Position numbers and translations under genes: made by a program
Shown: piece by piece, positions 8,702 to 17,806 of the stretch
Layout: each line of letters begins with the position of its first letter
Numbering within the stretch: the first letter of the stretch is position 1
Notes under the pieces: generated by a model
What the model was told of the DNA's origin: nothing
The model's database searches: none
What the model saw: only the letters and a program-made list of their open reading frames with translations
Assembly: GCA_047610385.1 (NCBI GenBank)
Contig: JBLGAC010000010.1
Span: forward strand, 28,310-92,309
Length of the DNA: 64,000 nucleotides
DNA from: JBOCEF01 sp047610385
Lineage (GTDB): Bacteria; Pseudomonadota; Alphaproteobacteria; Rhodobacterales; Rhodobacteraceae
Reading direction: 5' to 3'

Positions 8702-9214
8702 ATGGCCAACACGGCAGATATCGAACCGGACGACATCGTCGTCGGTGGTAGAAAAAAAGGCGGCAAAGGCGGGCTGATCATCGGTCTCGTTCTGATGCTG
8801 CTGTTGGGCGGGGGCGGATTCTTCGCCACGTTCAGCGGAATGCTGGCGCTGCCTTTCGGCGGCGACGGTGCGCATGACGCTGCGCCCCATGCCAAATCAA
8901 AGATGGACCTGCCGCCCACGGCGTTCGTGCCCTTGGATGAGATCATCATCTCGCTCGGACGCGGTGCGCGCTCACGGCATCTGGTTCTCGCGGCGGAGCT
9001 GGAGGTCGAGCCGGCGATGATCGCGGAGGTGGAGCTGCTGCGCCCCCGGGTTCTCGACGTGCTCAACACCTATCTGCGCGCGTTGGACGAACGCGACATC
9101 GAGGATCCCGCCGCCATGACACGGCTGCGTGCGCAAATGCTGCGCCGGATTCAAGTGGTGACTGGCGAAGGGCGCGTGCGCGACCTGCTGATCACCCGGT
9201 TCATTTTACAATGA
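8702..9214 (+). CDS. fliL: Flagellar basal body-associated protein FliL
   Basis: 170 residues. FliL is a single-pass inner-membrane protein next to the stator that supports torque and stator stability. A short acidic cytoplasmic tail is followed by a transmembrane helix at about 28-48 ('GGLIIGLVLMLLLGGGGFFATF') and a periplasmic stomatin-like domain ('ELEVEPAMIAEVELLRPRVLDVLNTYLRALD'). The ATG at 8702 has GGAG seven bases upstream, so I prefer it to the ATG at 8687. First gene of the rightward operon. A second FliL-type gene ends the same operon at 16.5 kb. Confidence 0.9.
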   Translation: MANTADIEPDDIVVGGRKKGGKGGLIIGLVLMLLLGGGGFFATFSGMLALPFGGDGAHDAAPHAKSKMDLPPTAFVPLDEIIISLGRGARSRHLVLAAELEVEPAMIAEVELLRPRVLDVLNTYLRALDERDIEDPAAMTRLRAQMLRRIQVVTGEGRVRDLLITRFILQ

Positions 9215-9225
9215 CGGAGGTTCCC

Positions 9226-9669
9226 ATGGATCTGATCGCCGATGGCCTGTTGATCAGCGCCGCCTGCGTCGCCGCGCTTTATTGTCATGTGCTCGCCAGA
9301 CGGCTGCGTCGACTGGGCGATCTTGATGCTGGGTTGGGCGGGGCGATCGCTGCTTTGTCCCGCCAAGCCGAGGACCTGCGCGCCGCGATCGACAGCGCCC
9401 GGGGCGCCGCCAACGAATCGTCGCGTGAGCTGACGAAGCGGACCGCGCGCGCAGAGGCGGCGGCCGGGCGGCTCGAAATCCTGATTTCCGCGATGCATGA
9501 TGCGGAATCGCGCGCCGCCCCCACCAGGATCCGCGCGGTCGCCCCGGTGCGCTCCGCGCCAAAGCTGCATGACGGCAAAGACAATGTGGCAGACGGTGCC
9601 CCGGCCGAAGACGAAGACGACGACCTCGCGCTGGCGATTCGTTCGCTTGCGGGTGGGGGGCGATCATGA
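9226..9669 (+). CDS. Flagellar-cluster membrane coiled-coil protein (DUF6468-like)
   Basis: 147 residues between fliL and motE. An N-terminal transmembrane helix (about 3-24, 'LIADGLLISAACVAALYCHVLARRL') precedes a predicted coiled coil (about 30-90), then an acidic disordered tail. The shape resembles the alphaproteobacterial DUF6468 flagellar-associated family, but I am not certain of that. GGAGG lies eight bases before ATG 9226, so I prefer this start over the ATGA-overlapping ATG at 9211. It is likely a stator or basal-body accessory, judged by context only. Confidence 0.6.
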   Translation: MDLIADGLLISAACVAALYCHVLARRLRRLGDLDAGLGGAIAALSRQAEDLRAAIDSARGAANESSRELTKRTARAEAAAGRLEILISAMHDAESRAAPTRIRAVAPVRSAPKLHDGKDNVADGAPAEDEDDDLALAIRSLAGGGRS

Positions 9670-10265
9670 CCCACCAGCCGCGCAGACGCCGCGTCAGCGC
9701 AGGCGCGCTGATCGTTGGCTGCTTCGTTGCGTCGGGCGTGGTGCGTCTGGCCGACCCTGCCGGCCCGGTCGCACAGGCCGCTACGGCGTTGGCGGGCGAT
9801 GTGTCCCGTGACGCGCCCACTTCTGACCGCGCGGGGGCAAAGCAGTGCACTGAGGATGGCGACGCCGTCGCTTTGCTGAACGCGGTGCGGGAACGAGAGC
9901 TCCAGCTGCGCCAACGCGCGCTGGAGATTGCGGACCGCGAACGCGTGCTCTCCGCCGCCGAAACCCGGATGCGAGAGGAGCGCGAGCGCCTCGAAGTCAC
10001 CCGCAAACGGTTGGAAAAGACCCTGTCGATTGCGGATGACGCGGCCGAGGCCGACATCCAGCGGCTGGTGGCCGTTTATGAGAGCATGGATCCGAAGAAA
10101 TCGTCGAAAATCTTTGAAACGATGGACATCGGATTTGCTGCCGGATTCCTTGCGCGCATGCGCCAGGACGTCGCGGCAGAGGTGCTCGGTGGCATGACTG
10201 CTGAGCGCGCCTATGCGATCAGCGCCACCATCGCCGGCCGAAACGCCTTGGCCCCGAGAGACTGA
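9666..10265 (+). CDS. motE: MotE-like flagellar motility protein
   Basis: 199 residues. MotE is a periplasmic chaperone that helps MotC fold and supports motor function in alphaproteobacteria. Visible parts are a basic N-terminus, a signal/anchor helix at about 11-30, a long coiled coil at about 68-120 ('RERELQLRQRALEIADRERVL'), and the C-terminal MgtE-N/MotE domain ('AVYESMDPKKSSKIFETMDIGFAAGFLARM'). It overlaps the preceding gene by ATGA and precedes motA by 80 bp. The symbol follows family resemblance and position. Confidence 0.72.
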   Translation: MTHQPRRRRVSAGALIVGCFVASGVVRLADPAGPVAQAATALAGDVSRDAPTSDRAGAKQCTEDGDAVALLNAVRERELQLRQRALEIADRERVLSAAETRMREERERLEVTRKRLEKTLSIADDAAEADIQRLVAVYESMDPKKSSKIFETMDIGFAAGFLARMRQDVAAEVLGGMTAERAYAISATIAGRNALAPRD

Positions 10266-10345
10266 GACGCAGACAGCGTTTTGTTAACCGTGCTCGCGCG
10301 ATAGTTGCGTCGACACTCCCCGTTTCGTTGAAGAGGACAACCAGG

Positions 10346-11212
10346 ATGGTCGGCATCATCGGCATTCTGATCACCTTGGTGATGGTGTTTGGCGGCTATC
10401 TTGCCGCCGGCGGCAAGATGGGCATCATTCTCAAGAGCCTTCCGTTTGAGATGATGATGATCGGTGGCGCGGCGGTTGGCGCGTTCTTTCTGTCCAATGA
10501 CATGGCCTCCGTGAAGCACACGATCAAAGATCTTGGAAAGGTCTTCAAGGGCGCCAAGTGGAAGGCGCAGGACTTTCAGGATCTTTTGTGCCTGCTTTAT
10601 GAACTCATCCGCATCGCGCGGGGCAACCCGATGGACCTTGAGGCGCATATCGACACGCCTGAAGAATCGGCTGTCTTTGCGAAATATCCAAACATCCTCG
10701 CCGACAAATCGGCGGTGGAGATCATCTGCGACACGATGCGTGCTGGTTCCATGAACTACGATGATCCCCATCAGGTCGAAGAAGTTCTGGAAAAACGCCT
10801 TGAGAGCAAGCTGCACCATGCCATGCATTCCAGCCACGCGCTGCAATCCATGGCTGACGGTCTGCCCGCGCTGGGGATCGTCGCGGCCGTGCTTGGCGTG
10901 ATTAAAACGATGGCTTCGATCGACCAACCGCCTGAGGTGCTGGGCAAGATGATTGGCGGCGCGCTCGTCGGCACATTCCTTGGTGTGTTCCTTGCCTACG
11001 CCCTAGTCGGCCCATTTGCCATCAAAGTGAAGACGGTGATTGAGGCTGACCACCACTTCTACACCCTGATCCGTGAGGTGCTTGTGGCCAACCTGCACAA
11101 TCATGCGCCGGACATCTGCGTTGAAGTCGGTCGTCAGAATACGCCAGGCGCAGTGCGCCCAAGCTTCTCGGTGCTCAACGACGCATTGCGGGGGGCGAAG
11201 ACGCCGGCATGA
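10346..11212 (+). CDS. motA: Flagellar stator protein MotA
   Basis: 288 residues. MotA with MotB forms the ion-conducting stator. Transmembrane segments lie at about 1-22, 31-50, 170-190 and 200-222. The cytoplasmic loop carries the charged residues that contact FliG, and 'ADGLPALGIVAAVLGVIKTM' contains the conserved proline of helix 3. The ATG at 10346 follows AGGA; the TTG at 10328 is less likely. No motB is visible nearby, so MotB must be encoded elsewhere. Confidence 0.95.
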   Translation: MVGIIGILITLVMVFGGYLAAGGKMGIILKSLPFEMMMIGGAAVGAFFLSNDMASVKHTIKDLGKVFKGAKWKAQDFQDLLCLLYELIRIARGNPMDLEAHIDTPEESAVFAKYPNILADKSAVEIICDTMRAGSMNYDDPHQVEEVLEKRLESKLHHAMHSSHALQSMADGLPALGIVAAVLGVIKTMASIDQPPEVLGKMIGGALVGTFLGVFLAYALVGPFAIKVKTVIEADHHFYTLIREVLVANLHNHAPDICVEVGRQNTPGAVRPSFSVLNDALRGAKTPA

Positions 11213-13731
11213 TCGCACAAGCTCTCATAACTGTGGCAAGGCGCGTCTGCGCTGGTCTGATCCTGTGCGCGGCTTTGTGGCTGCCTGCGCAGGCGCAGGA
11301 ACAGCTGCGGCTGCGTGCGAATGAACATTCGGCCTTCAGCAGGATCGCGATCGACGTGCCCGACCTTTCTGACTGGCGCATGACGCAGAAGGATCGGACG
11401 GTGGAAATCGTGCTGCCGGGCCGCGATGCGGTGCTGGATGTGCGCGCCATTTTCCCTGATCGGCGGGTGTCACGCGTGTTGCGCGCAGGTGCGAAGCGGC
11501 GGGGCGCCGACACGGTCATCACGCTGGGCCTCGCGTGCCGTTGTGAGGTTGAGGCCTACGATCTGGCGGGCAAGGTCCTGATGTTGGACGTGCGGGATGC
11601 GCCGCGTGAGGTGAACAAAACCGCGGCAGCGGAGCGGGTTCCCGAGCCGGCACCTGAAGGTGAGCAGGAAACGCCCGCGCCCATGCTTGCCGCCGCTGCG
11701 GCACCGATCGCGGCCCGGGTGAAGATGGCTGGGGATCCTGCCGCGCCCGTGGTCGAAAATGATCATGCAGCGCAGGCCAAAGAGGGGTCGCCCGGTGCGC
11801 CGGGCAGCCATACCACCACTCTGGCGGATGACGATCTTGCCGCGGACGCGCCCAAGACGCCGCTCGCAATCGATCCGCCCGCGAAGGTCGGTGAAGGCGC
11901 GCCTGACCAGAATGATGTGGCCGCCGTGATCGCTGAGGCGCAGCGCCGCTTGCTCGAGCAGCTGACGCGGGCGGCGGAGCAAGGCCTGGTGAATTTTCGA
12001 AAACCTGACCCGGCCACGCCGGACGCGCCCGCTGCCCGTGGCGATATGGCGGATGATCATGTGGTGGCCGATGATGCGCCGCTGGCCGCACCTGTTCCGG
12101 CGCCTGAAGTTGATCGCAAGGCTGATGCGCCTGTGGCCAAGGGATCGCAGTTTCAGATTACCTCGGTTCTGGAGCGGGATGCGCGCAAGGTTGAGGAACG
12201 TGAGAGCCCCGCCTGCATCCCGGATTCGCAGCTCACGCTTCCAGTGATCGAATCTGCCAAAAACCCCTCCGAGGCGATCGCCAGTCATCGTCGGGCGCTG
12301 CTGGCTGAGTTCGATAAGACAGACAAGACTGCGGCGACCAATCTCGCCCGGGTCTATGTGGCGCTGGGCTTTGGTGCTGAGGCGGTCTCGGTGGTCAACT
12401 CCCTTGAGGTCCCGATACGCAGCGCGCCCTTGCTACGGGACATGGGCTATGTGGTTGACGGATCTGATTATCTTCCGGACGGGCCATTCGCACGTGCGCA
12501 AAATTGCGGGGGGCAAATCGGAATTTGGCGGCTGGCGGCACCCAGCGCTGACGGCACCGAGATCGATGAAAGCCTGGAGGCGGCGGCCAAGTTGGCTGAG
12601 GCCATGAGCTCAATCGCGCCGCCTTTGCGTCATCTGCTCGGTCCGGGCGTGCTGACTGCGCTGGTGAATGCCAACCGGTTGGACGCCGCGCGCCAGATGG
12701 TGGCTGTGCTGGCCCGGGCACCTGGGCCCGCGTCGGAGGCCAACGATCTCGCGGTGGCCAAGTTTTATGCGGCGGACGGGCGCTCGGACGCTGCCGAAGC
12801 CATCTTGCGGGCGCTGACGGGCGGTTCCAGTCCAGCGGCGGCGGAGGCGACGGCGCTTTTGGTTGAACGGATGCTGGCGCGTGGTGCCCCTGTGGACGAC
12901 GAATTGATTGCGGCGACCGCGGCGGCTGGGCTGGCGTATCGCGGCGCGCCGCTGGGACCGCGCCTCAAGGCGGCTGAGATCCGCGCGCGAGGGGGTGGCC
13001 GTTTCGTCGAGGCGCTTGATGTTCTGGAGACGGAGATCGGCCGCGAGGGCCGCAGCGACGCCACGTTGCAGATGGTGGCGCAGGAACTGTTCCGCGCCGC
13101 GACACCAGATGGTGTCGGTGCCGCGGCCTATGCCGGGGCGGCAATCGCGCGCGCAGCCTTTATGGGCGACGGACCTGCCTCCGATTTGGCGCGCGAAACC
13201 AGCGCGGGCCATCTGACGGATATTGGACTGGCGAATGCCGCGCTCACCATGATCGCACCCGGAATCGGCCGGTCCACAGGTTCGGCGTTGATGGCCGCGC
13301 GTGCGCATGTGGCGCTGGGCCAGGGCGCTGCGGCGTTGGCTTTGCTGGACACGCTTGACCCCCAGGTGGGGCAAGACATCCGCGTGGCTGCCCTGGTCGC
13401 CGACGGCCGCCACAAAGACGCTTGGCAGGCGCTTGACGCTGTGCCGGAGGCGAATGGGGAAACCCGCGCCGCCTTCGCCTGGCGCGCTGGCGATTGGCAG
13501 GCTGCCGCATCGCTTGCGCCGGCATCCCCGCGCGCGCCCTTTGCCGCGTGGATGTCCCGGATCGCCCCGGAGGAGGCCGCGCGCGTGGTGCCAACCCTGA
13601 CGCCCGCCGCGATCGCAGCGATGGGCGTGCCTGAGGACGAGGCAAAGCCCTCCCTCTCTGGCGCGCGGGCTCTGCTGGCCCGATCCCGCGCCGCAGAATC
13701 CCTTTTTGAGAAAGCGATGACCGATGGATAA
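11209..13731 (+). CDS. Large periplasmic flagellar-cluster protein with TPR-like C-terminus
   Basis: 840 residues. A clear signal peptide (about 1-29, 'LILCAALWLPAQAQ' with cleavage after AQA) is followed by a ~90-residue beta-rich domain. That domain ('FSRIAIDVPDLSDWRM...VLDVRAIFPDRRVSRVLRAG') recalls AMIN-type cell-wall targeting modules. A long Pro/Ala/acidic linker spans about 130-330, and the ~480-residue C-terminal half is alanine-rich alpha-helical and TPR-like ('RVYVALGFGAEAVSVVNSLEV', repeated helix pairs). It overlaps motA by ATGA and flgF by eight bases, so it is co-translated with motor and rod genes. A scaffold role in the periplasm around the motor is inference. I know of no characterised homologue with certainty. 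Confidence 0.8.
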   Translation: MIAQALITVARRVCAGLILCAALWLPAQAQEQLRLRANEHSAFSRIAIDVPDLSDWRMTQKDRTVEIVLPGRDAVLDVRAIFPDRRVSRVLRAGAKRRGADTVITLGLACRCEVEAYDLAGKVLMLDVRDAPREVNKTAAAERVPEPAPEGEQETPAPMLAAAAAPIAARVKMAGDPAAPVVENDHAAQAKEGSPGAPGSHTTTLADDDLAADAPKTPLAIDPPAKVGEGAPDQNDVAAVIAEAQRRLLEQLTRAAEQGLVNFRKPDPATPDAPAARGDMADDHVVADDAPLAAPVPAPEVDRKADAPVAKGSQFQITSVLERDARKVEERESPACIPDSQLTLPVIESAKNPSEAIASHRRALLAEFDKTDKTAATNLARVYVALGFGAEAVSVVNSLEVPIRSAPLLRDMGYVVDGSDYLPDGPFARAQNCGGQIGIWRLAAPSADGTEIDESLEAAAKLAEAMSSIAPPLRHLLGPGVLTALVNANRLDAARQMVAVLARAPGPASEANDLAVAKFYAADGRSDAAEAILRALTGGSSPAAAEATALLVERMLARGAPVDDELIAATAAAGLAYRGAPLGPRLKAAEIRARGGGRFVEALDVLETEIGREGRSDATLQMVAQELFRAATPDGVGAAAYAGAAIARAAFMGDGPASDLARETSAGHLTDIGLANAALTMIAPGIGRSTGSALMAARAHVALGQGAAALALLDTLDPQVGQDIRVAALVADGRHKDAWQALDAVPEANGETRAAFAWRAGDWQAAASLAPASPRAPFAAWMSRIAPEEAARVVPTLTPAAIAAMGVPEDEAKPSLSGARALLARSRAAESLFEKAMTDG

Positions 13732-14446
13732 CGCAGGCTACGTGACGCTTACCCGGCAAAGCGGTCTCCTGAAGGAAATGCAGGCCGTCGCGAACAACCT
13801 CGCGAACATGTCGACGACGGGATTTCAGCGCGAGGCGACCTTGTTTGCCGAAGTGATTGAGCGGCTGCCGGTTGAGGGCGGCTCGCTGTCCATGGCCGAT
13901 GCGCGTGTCCGGGCGACGCAGTTCAGCCAAGGCGGCATGATGCGCACTGGCGGGTCCTATGACCTGGCGATCGAAGGGCCGGGATTCTTCCAGATCGATA
14001 CGCCAAACGGCCCCCGCCTTACCCGCGACGGCGCTTTCCTGCGCAACGCGGACGGAGAGATGGCGACCGCGGACGGGAATCGGGTGCTCGACGCTGGTGG
14101 TGCGCCGATCTTCCTGCCCCCCACCGCCGCCAAGATTGAGATTTCGTCTGACGGCACCGTCACAGCGGATGGGGCGCCAGTGGCGTCGATCGGCCTGTTC
14201 ACCGTGGCTGATGTCGGCACGCTGCGCCGCGAAGGCGGCGTGATGTTCATTCCTGAGGCAGGTTTGCTTCCGGTGTTCGACGCAACCGTCCACCAGGGTT
14301 TTCTCGAAGGCTCCAGCGTGTCCCCTGTCTCAGAAATCACGCGCATGATCGAAGTACAGCGCGCTTACGAAGCTGGCCAGGCCTTGTTGGAACGCGAAGA
14401 CGAACGCATCCGCGGCGTCGTGCGCACCCTTGGCCAGCCAAAGTAA
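13724..14446 (+). CDS. flgF: Flagellar proximal rod protein FlgF
   Basis: 240 residues. FlgF is a proximal-rod subunit secreted through the flagellar export gate. The N-terminal rod motif ('QAVANNLANMSTTGFQRE', about 20-37) and the C-terminal matching helix ('EITRMIEVQRAYEAGQALLEREDERI') are typical. The central D1 domain has 'GSYDLAIEGPGFFQI'. The start overlaps the 840-residue gene by eight bases. About 90 bp separate it from flgG, enough for a second ribosome site. Confidence 0.94.
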   Translation: MDNAGYVTLTRQSGLLKEMQAVANNLANMSTTGFQREATLFAEVIERLPVEGGSLSMADARVRATQFSQGGMMRTGGSYDLAIEGPGFFQIDTPNGPRLTRDGAFLRNADGEMATADGNRVLDAGGAPIFLPPTAAKIEISSDGTVTADGAPVASIGLFTVADVGTLRREGGVMFIPEAGLLPVFDATVHQGFLEGSSVSPVSEITRMIEVQRAYEAGQALLEREDERIRGVVRTLGQPK

Positions 14447-14537
14447 TTCACCGGGGGGCGCCTGCCGCGCCCTTTTGCGGCCCTGACCGGGTTGTTCGTC
14501 CTGCGCGCTGCGCAGGCTCCGCCAGAAGGAGGATAAG

Positions 14538-15323
14538 ATGCGTGCTCTCAGAATCGCTGCGACCGGCATGGAAGCGCAACAGATGCGGGTGGAGGTGATC
14601 GCCAACAACCTGGCGAACATGAACACCACCGCCTACAATGCCCGACGGGTGGAGTTTGCGGATCTGCACTATCAGCAGGTTGCGCGCCCGGGCACGGTGA
14701 ACGCGGCCGACGGATCGGTACTGCCGACGGGCGTGCAGCTCGGCCTCGGCGTGCGGGCTGCTTCGGTGTCGATGGACGTCGCGCAAGGCGCGTTGGAGCA
14801 GACGGGCAACGAGCTTGATGTTGCCATCGATGGCGCTGGCTATGTTGAAATCCTGCTCCCGTCGGGCCAAAGCGCTTATACCCGCGACGGCGCGTTCAAG
14901 CGCACCGGCGAAGGTGTTCTGGTCAACTCCGATGGCTATGAGGTGCAGCCGCAGATTGTCATTCCCGACGATGCGCGTTCGATCAGCATCAACGGGGCGG
15001 GCGAGGTTTACGCCTACTTCCTCAATCAGGTGGATGGGCAAAATCTGGGCCAGATTTCCCTCACGTCCTTCTCCAACCAAAAAGGGCTCGAGGCGATCGG
15101 CGGCAATCTCTACCTTGAGACTGAGGCCTCCGGCGCTCCGGTTTCGGGCGATCCCGGGGTGGATGGGCGCGGCACCCTTCGCCAAGGCTTTCTTGAGGAA
15201 AGCTCAGTGGATCCGGTCCGCGCCATCACCGAACTGATCGAGGCGCAGCGCGGATATGAGCTGAACGCCAAGGTCATCACCGCCGCCGACCAGATGCTCG
15301 GCGCGACCACGCAGATCCGCTGA
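14538..15323 (+). CDS. flgG: Flagellar distal rod protein FlgG
   Basis: 261 residues, the standard FlgG length. It forms the distal rod that spans the periplasm inside the P and L rings. 'VIANNLANMNTTAYNARR' marks the N-terminal rod motif, 'NELDVAIDGAGYVEI' the D1 fold, and 'GFLEESSVDPVRAITELIEAQRGYELNAKVI' the C-terminal helix. A strong Shine-Dalgarno (GAAGGAGG) precedes the ATG. flgA starts one base after the stop. Confidence 0.96.
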   Translation: MRALRIAATGMEAQQMRVEVIANNLANMNTTAYNARRVEFADLHYQQVARPGTVNAADGSVLPTGVQLGLGVRAASVSMDVAQGALEQTGNELDVAIDGAGYVEILLPSGQSAYTRDGAFKRTGEGVLVNSDGYEVQPQIVIPDDARSISINGAGEVYAYFLNQVDGQNLGQISLTSFSNQKGLEAIGGNLYLETEASGAPVSGDPGVDGRGTLRQGFLEESSVDPVRAITELIEAQRGYELNAKVITAADQMLGATTQIR

Positions 15324-15324
15324 G

Positions 15325-15786
15325 ATGATGGGACGCTTTTCCAACATGTTGCGCGGCGGGCTGATCGCGCTGGCGCTGGCCACGCCGTTGGCGGCGCAGA
15401 CGCGCGACGCCGCTGTCGAGCGTTTCGTCACGCCCAGCCGGGTGATCCGCGCAGGGGACCTGATCGGCGCTGGCGATCTTACGCTTCGTGCCGGCCCAGC
15501 CGGTGCCAGCCTGACTGATCCCGCGCAGGCGGTTGGGCTTGAGGCCCGCGCCACGCTTTATCCCGGCCGCCCAGTCGCGTTTGGCGATCTGGGCCCACCG
15601 GCATTGGTGGAGCGCAACCAGATCGTCACCATCCGCTTTCGCCGCGGTGGTCTGCTGATTGAAACCGATGGCCGCGCGCTGGATCGGGGTGCCAACGGGC
15701 GGCGGATCCGGGTGATGAACCTTACGTCGCGCACAACTGTGATCGCGCGCGTGACTGGCGCAGATATGGTGGAGGTCGGGCAATGA
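15325..15786 (+). CDS. flgA: P-ring assembly chaperone FlgA
   Basis: 153 residues with a signal peptide ('GLIALALATPLAAQ', cleavage near residue 25). FlgA is the periplasmic chaperone for P-ring protein FlgI. The SAF-domain pattern is visible ('TPSRVIRAGDLIGAGDLTLR', then 'YPGRPVAFGDLGPPALVERNQIVTI', ending 'GRRIRVMNLTSRTTVIARV'). It is shorter than the enterobacterial protein, as usual in Rhodobacteraceae. flgI itself is not in the window. Overlaps flgH by ATGA. Confidence 0.9.
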   Translation: MMGRFSNMLRGGLIALALATPLAAQTRDAAVERFVTPSRVIRAGDLIGAGDLTLRAGPAGASLTDPAQAVGLEARATLYPGRPVAFGDLGPPALVERNQIVTIRFRRGGLLIETDGRALDRGANGRRIRVMNLTSRTTVIARVTGADMVEVGQ

Positions 15787-16520
15787 AGATCCTGCTTTGC
15801 GCGGTGTCGCTCGCGCTCGTCATCTCTGGCTGTGCGCGGATCGAAGGTGTCGGCAAGGCGCCCGATTTCACGCCACCGGGCGCGCCGCTACATCCCGCCC
15901 CGCCGCCCGCGCCGCGCCGCATCGCGCTGGCCTCGCCGCCGCCGGAGGCTGAACCGGTCGGGGCTGCTGCGGCTTCGCTGTGGCGCTCAGGCCCACGGTC
16001 GCTGTTTGGCGATCAGCGCGCCCGGCGGCCGGGGGACATCGTCACCGTAGTTATCGAGATCAACGACAAGGCCTCAATTTCCAACGCCACGCAGCGCAAC
16101 CGCTCAGGGTCTGAGGATATGTCTGTCGGTGCATTCTTCGGTGCGCCTGAACTGATCAGCGAAACGCTCGGCATTTCGACCGATCCGGGGGCGCAGCTCA
16201 GTTCCAGCTCCGCCTCGACCGGATCGGGGTCCGTCAGCCGTGATGAAAAGATTGAACTGCGGGTGGCAGCCACGGTCATGGACGTGCTGCCCAACGGGCA
16301 CATGATCATCGCGGGCACCCAGGAAGTGCGCGTTAACTTTGAGCTTCGCGATCTGCAGGTCTCTGGAATCGTTCGACCTGAAGACGTCTCGCGCCGCAAT
16401 GAAATCACCTATGATCGCATCGCTGAGGCCCGGATCGCCTATGGCGGGCGCGGTCAGATCACCGACGTGCAGCAGCCGCGATACGGCCAGCAGATCGCTG
16501 ACATCATCCTGCCGTTCTGA
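15783..16520 (+). CDS. flgH: Flagellar L-ring protein FlgH
   Basis: 245 residues. FlgH is an outer-membrane lipoprotein that forms the L ring. A lipobox 'VISGC' puts the lipidated Cys at residue 17. The body has 'SLFGDQRARRPGDIVTVVIEINDKASISNATQRNRSG' and ends 'YGGRGQITDVQQPRYGQQIADIILPF', both typical. A Pro-rich linker follows the lipobox. The ATGA overlap with flgA suggests coupled translation. Confidence 0.95.
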   Translation: MKILLCAVSLALVISGCARIEGVGKAPDFTPPGAPLHPAPPPAPRRIALASPPPEAEPVGAAAASLWRSGPRSLFGDQRARRPGDIVTVVIEINDKASISNATQRNRSGSEDMSVGAFFGAPELISETLGISTDPGAQLSSSSASTGSGSVSRDEKIELRVAATVMDVLPNGHMIIAGTQEVRVNFELRDLQVSGIVRPEDVSRRNEITYDRIAEARIAYGGRGQITDVQQPRYGQQIADIILPF

Positions 16521-16531
16521 GAGGCCCCGAC

Positions 16532-17095
16532 ATGAAAATGCTCTTTCCCGTCATTCTTGCGATCCTCGGCCTTGTCGGGGGCGTCGCCGCCGGCCATTTC
16601 ATGAAACCGCCGCCCGCCCTGGCCGCAATGGCGGCTGGCGGCCATGGCGCTTCGGAACCCGTCTTGGCGGCGGATTCTGGCAGCGATCATGGCGGTGGCC
16701 ATAACACTCCAACGCCTGAGGACCCGTCCTCGATTCCCACGGCTGACGATCACAATCCTGCGGATGACGCGAAGTACGAATATGTTGTGTTGGACAAGCA
16801 ATTCGTTGTGCCGCTGGTCAATGAAAGCCGCGTGCACGCGATGATCATCCTGTCGCTGTCTGTCGAAGCGACGGTGGACGGGGTGGATTTTGTGCACCGC
16901 CGCTCTCCCAAGTTGCGCGACGTGTTTCTTCAGGTGCTGTTCCGTCATGCGCATTCAGGTGGTTTCAACGGCGTATTTACTGGCGGGCAGGCGATGGCGG
17001 ATCTGCGCGCTGGGCTGCGCGACGCGGCCAAGGGGGTGCTGGGCGAGACGGTCCATGATGTGCTGGTCACTGACATCGTGCGCCAGGATATGTGA
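16532..17095 (+). CDS. Second FliL-family protein
   Basis: 187 residues: an N-terminal membrane anchor (about 3-21), a His/Gly/Asp-rich flexible stretch (about 35-80, several 'GGH' and 'DH' pairs), and a C-terminal FliL domain ('YVVLDKQFVVPLVNESRVHAMIILSLSVEA' ... 'LRDVFLQVLFRHAHSGGF'). It differs clearly from the fliL product at 8.7 kb. Possibly a second stator-associated subunit or a specialised paralogue. The His-rich segment could bind metal, but that is a guess. Last gene of the rightward flagellar operon. Confidence 0.8.
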   Translation: MKMLFPVILAILGLVGGVAAGHFMKPPPALAAMAAGGHGASEPVLAADSGSDHGGGHNTPTPEDPSSIPTADDHNPADDAKYEYVVLDKQFVVPLVNESRVHAMIILSLSVEATVDGVDFVHRRSPKLRDVFLQVLFRHAHSGGFNGVFTGGQAMADLRAGLRDAAKGVLGETVHDVLVTDIVRQDM

Positions 17096-17153
17096 CGCGC
17101 AGCGGCTGGATATGAAAGCGGGGCACCTGCTGCATTGCGCAGATTGCGGCAGA

Positions 17154-17681
17154 TCAGCTTGCCGGGGTGCGTTCGGTTTCTTGCGCGAGGCCGGAAAGCT
17201 CGCTGCCGATATCGCCACCATCGGAGCGGCCATTGGTTTTGATGCGATCTTCGCACAGAACCTCAGCGCGTTCAGCCAGCTTGTCGATAACGCCGTTCAC
17301 CCAGAGCCGCTCCTCCGCGGACAGCGCCTCAAGCAGATATGCCTCACGCTCACGCACGATGCGCGTCGCGTCCTGAACCATTGTCCCGCCTGCATTGGTC
17401 AGGTGCAGGATCTTGATCCGCCGGTCCTCTCGGGCCTCATGGCGACGGATCAGGCCTCGTTCTTCCAAACGCGATGCCGACCGGCTGATGGCCACTTTAT
17501 CAAGCCCGGTCATCTGTGCGATGTCGCGCGTGGGTGCCGGATCCGCCTCAGCCACGGCCGACAGCACGCGCCATTCGTCGGATGACAGCCCAAAGTGCGC
17601 TGTGTGAATCTCGGCCATGGACGCGTCGACGGCGCGGGCGAGGTGTACAAGACGATAGGGAAAAAACTTGTCGATTTGCAT
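17154..17681 (-). CDS. MarR-family transcriptional regulator
   Basis: 175 residues. The winged helix lies at about 40-110: 'LSSDEWRVLSAVAEADPAPTRDIAQMTGLDKVAISRSASRLEERGLIRRHEAREDRRIKILHLT' has the MarR recognition helix and the 'DRR' wing. The ATG at 17681 is preceded by GGAG eight bases upstream. Convergent with the flagellar operon. Ligand and targets are unknown, and there is no obvious neighbouring target except itself. Confidence 0.85.
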   Translation of the reverse strand: MQIDKFFPYRLVHLARAVDASMAEIHTAHFGLSSDEWRVLSAVAEADPAPTRDIAQMTGLDKVAISRSASRLEERGLIRRHEAREDRRIKILHLTNAGGTMVQDATRIVREREAYLLEALSAEERLWVNGVIDKLAERAEVLCEDRIKTNGRSDGGDIGSELSGLAQETERTPAS

Positions 17682-17806
17682 ATCTGGGTCTCCCGTAACC
17701 ATTTCCGTCTTCAACTTAACATTGCGAAACTTTGGAACATTGATTCAAGTCCATTTGCGCAAAAACATCAACAGACATGAGAATTTTACGCGCGCGGCAG
17801 GGCGAT

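Noticed and set aside
9211..9225. ATGA-overlap start for the gene after fliL
   Set aside because: GGAGG is placed correctly for ATG 9226 and not for 9211, so the later start is preferred.
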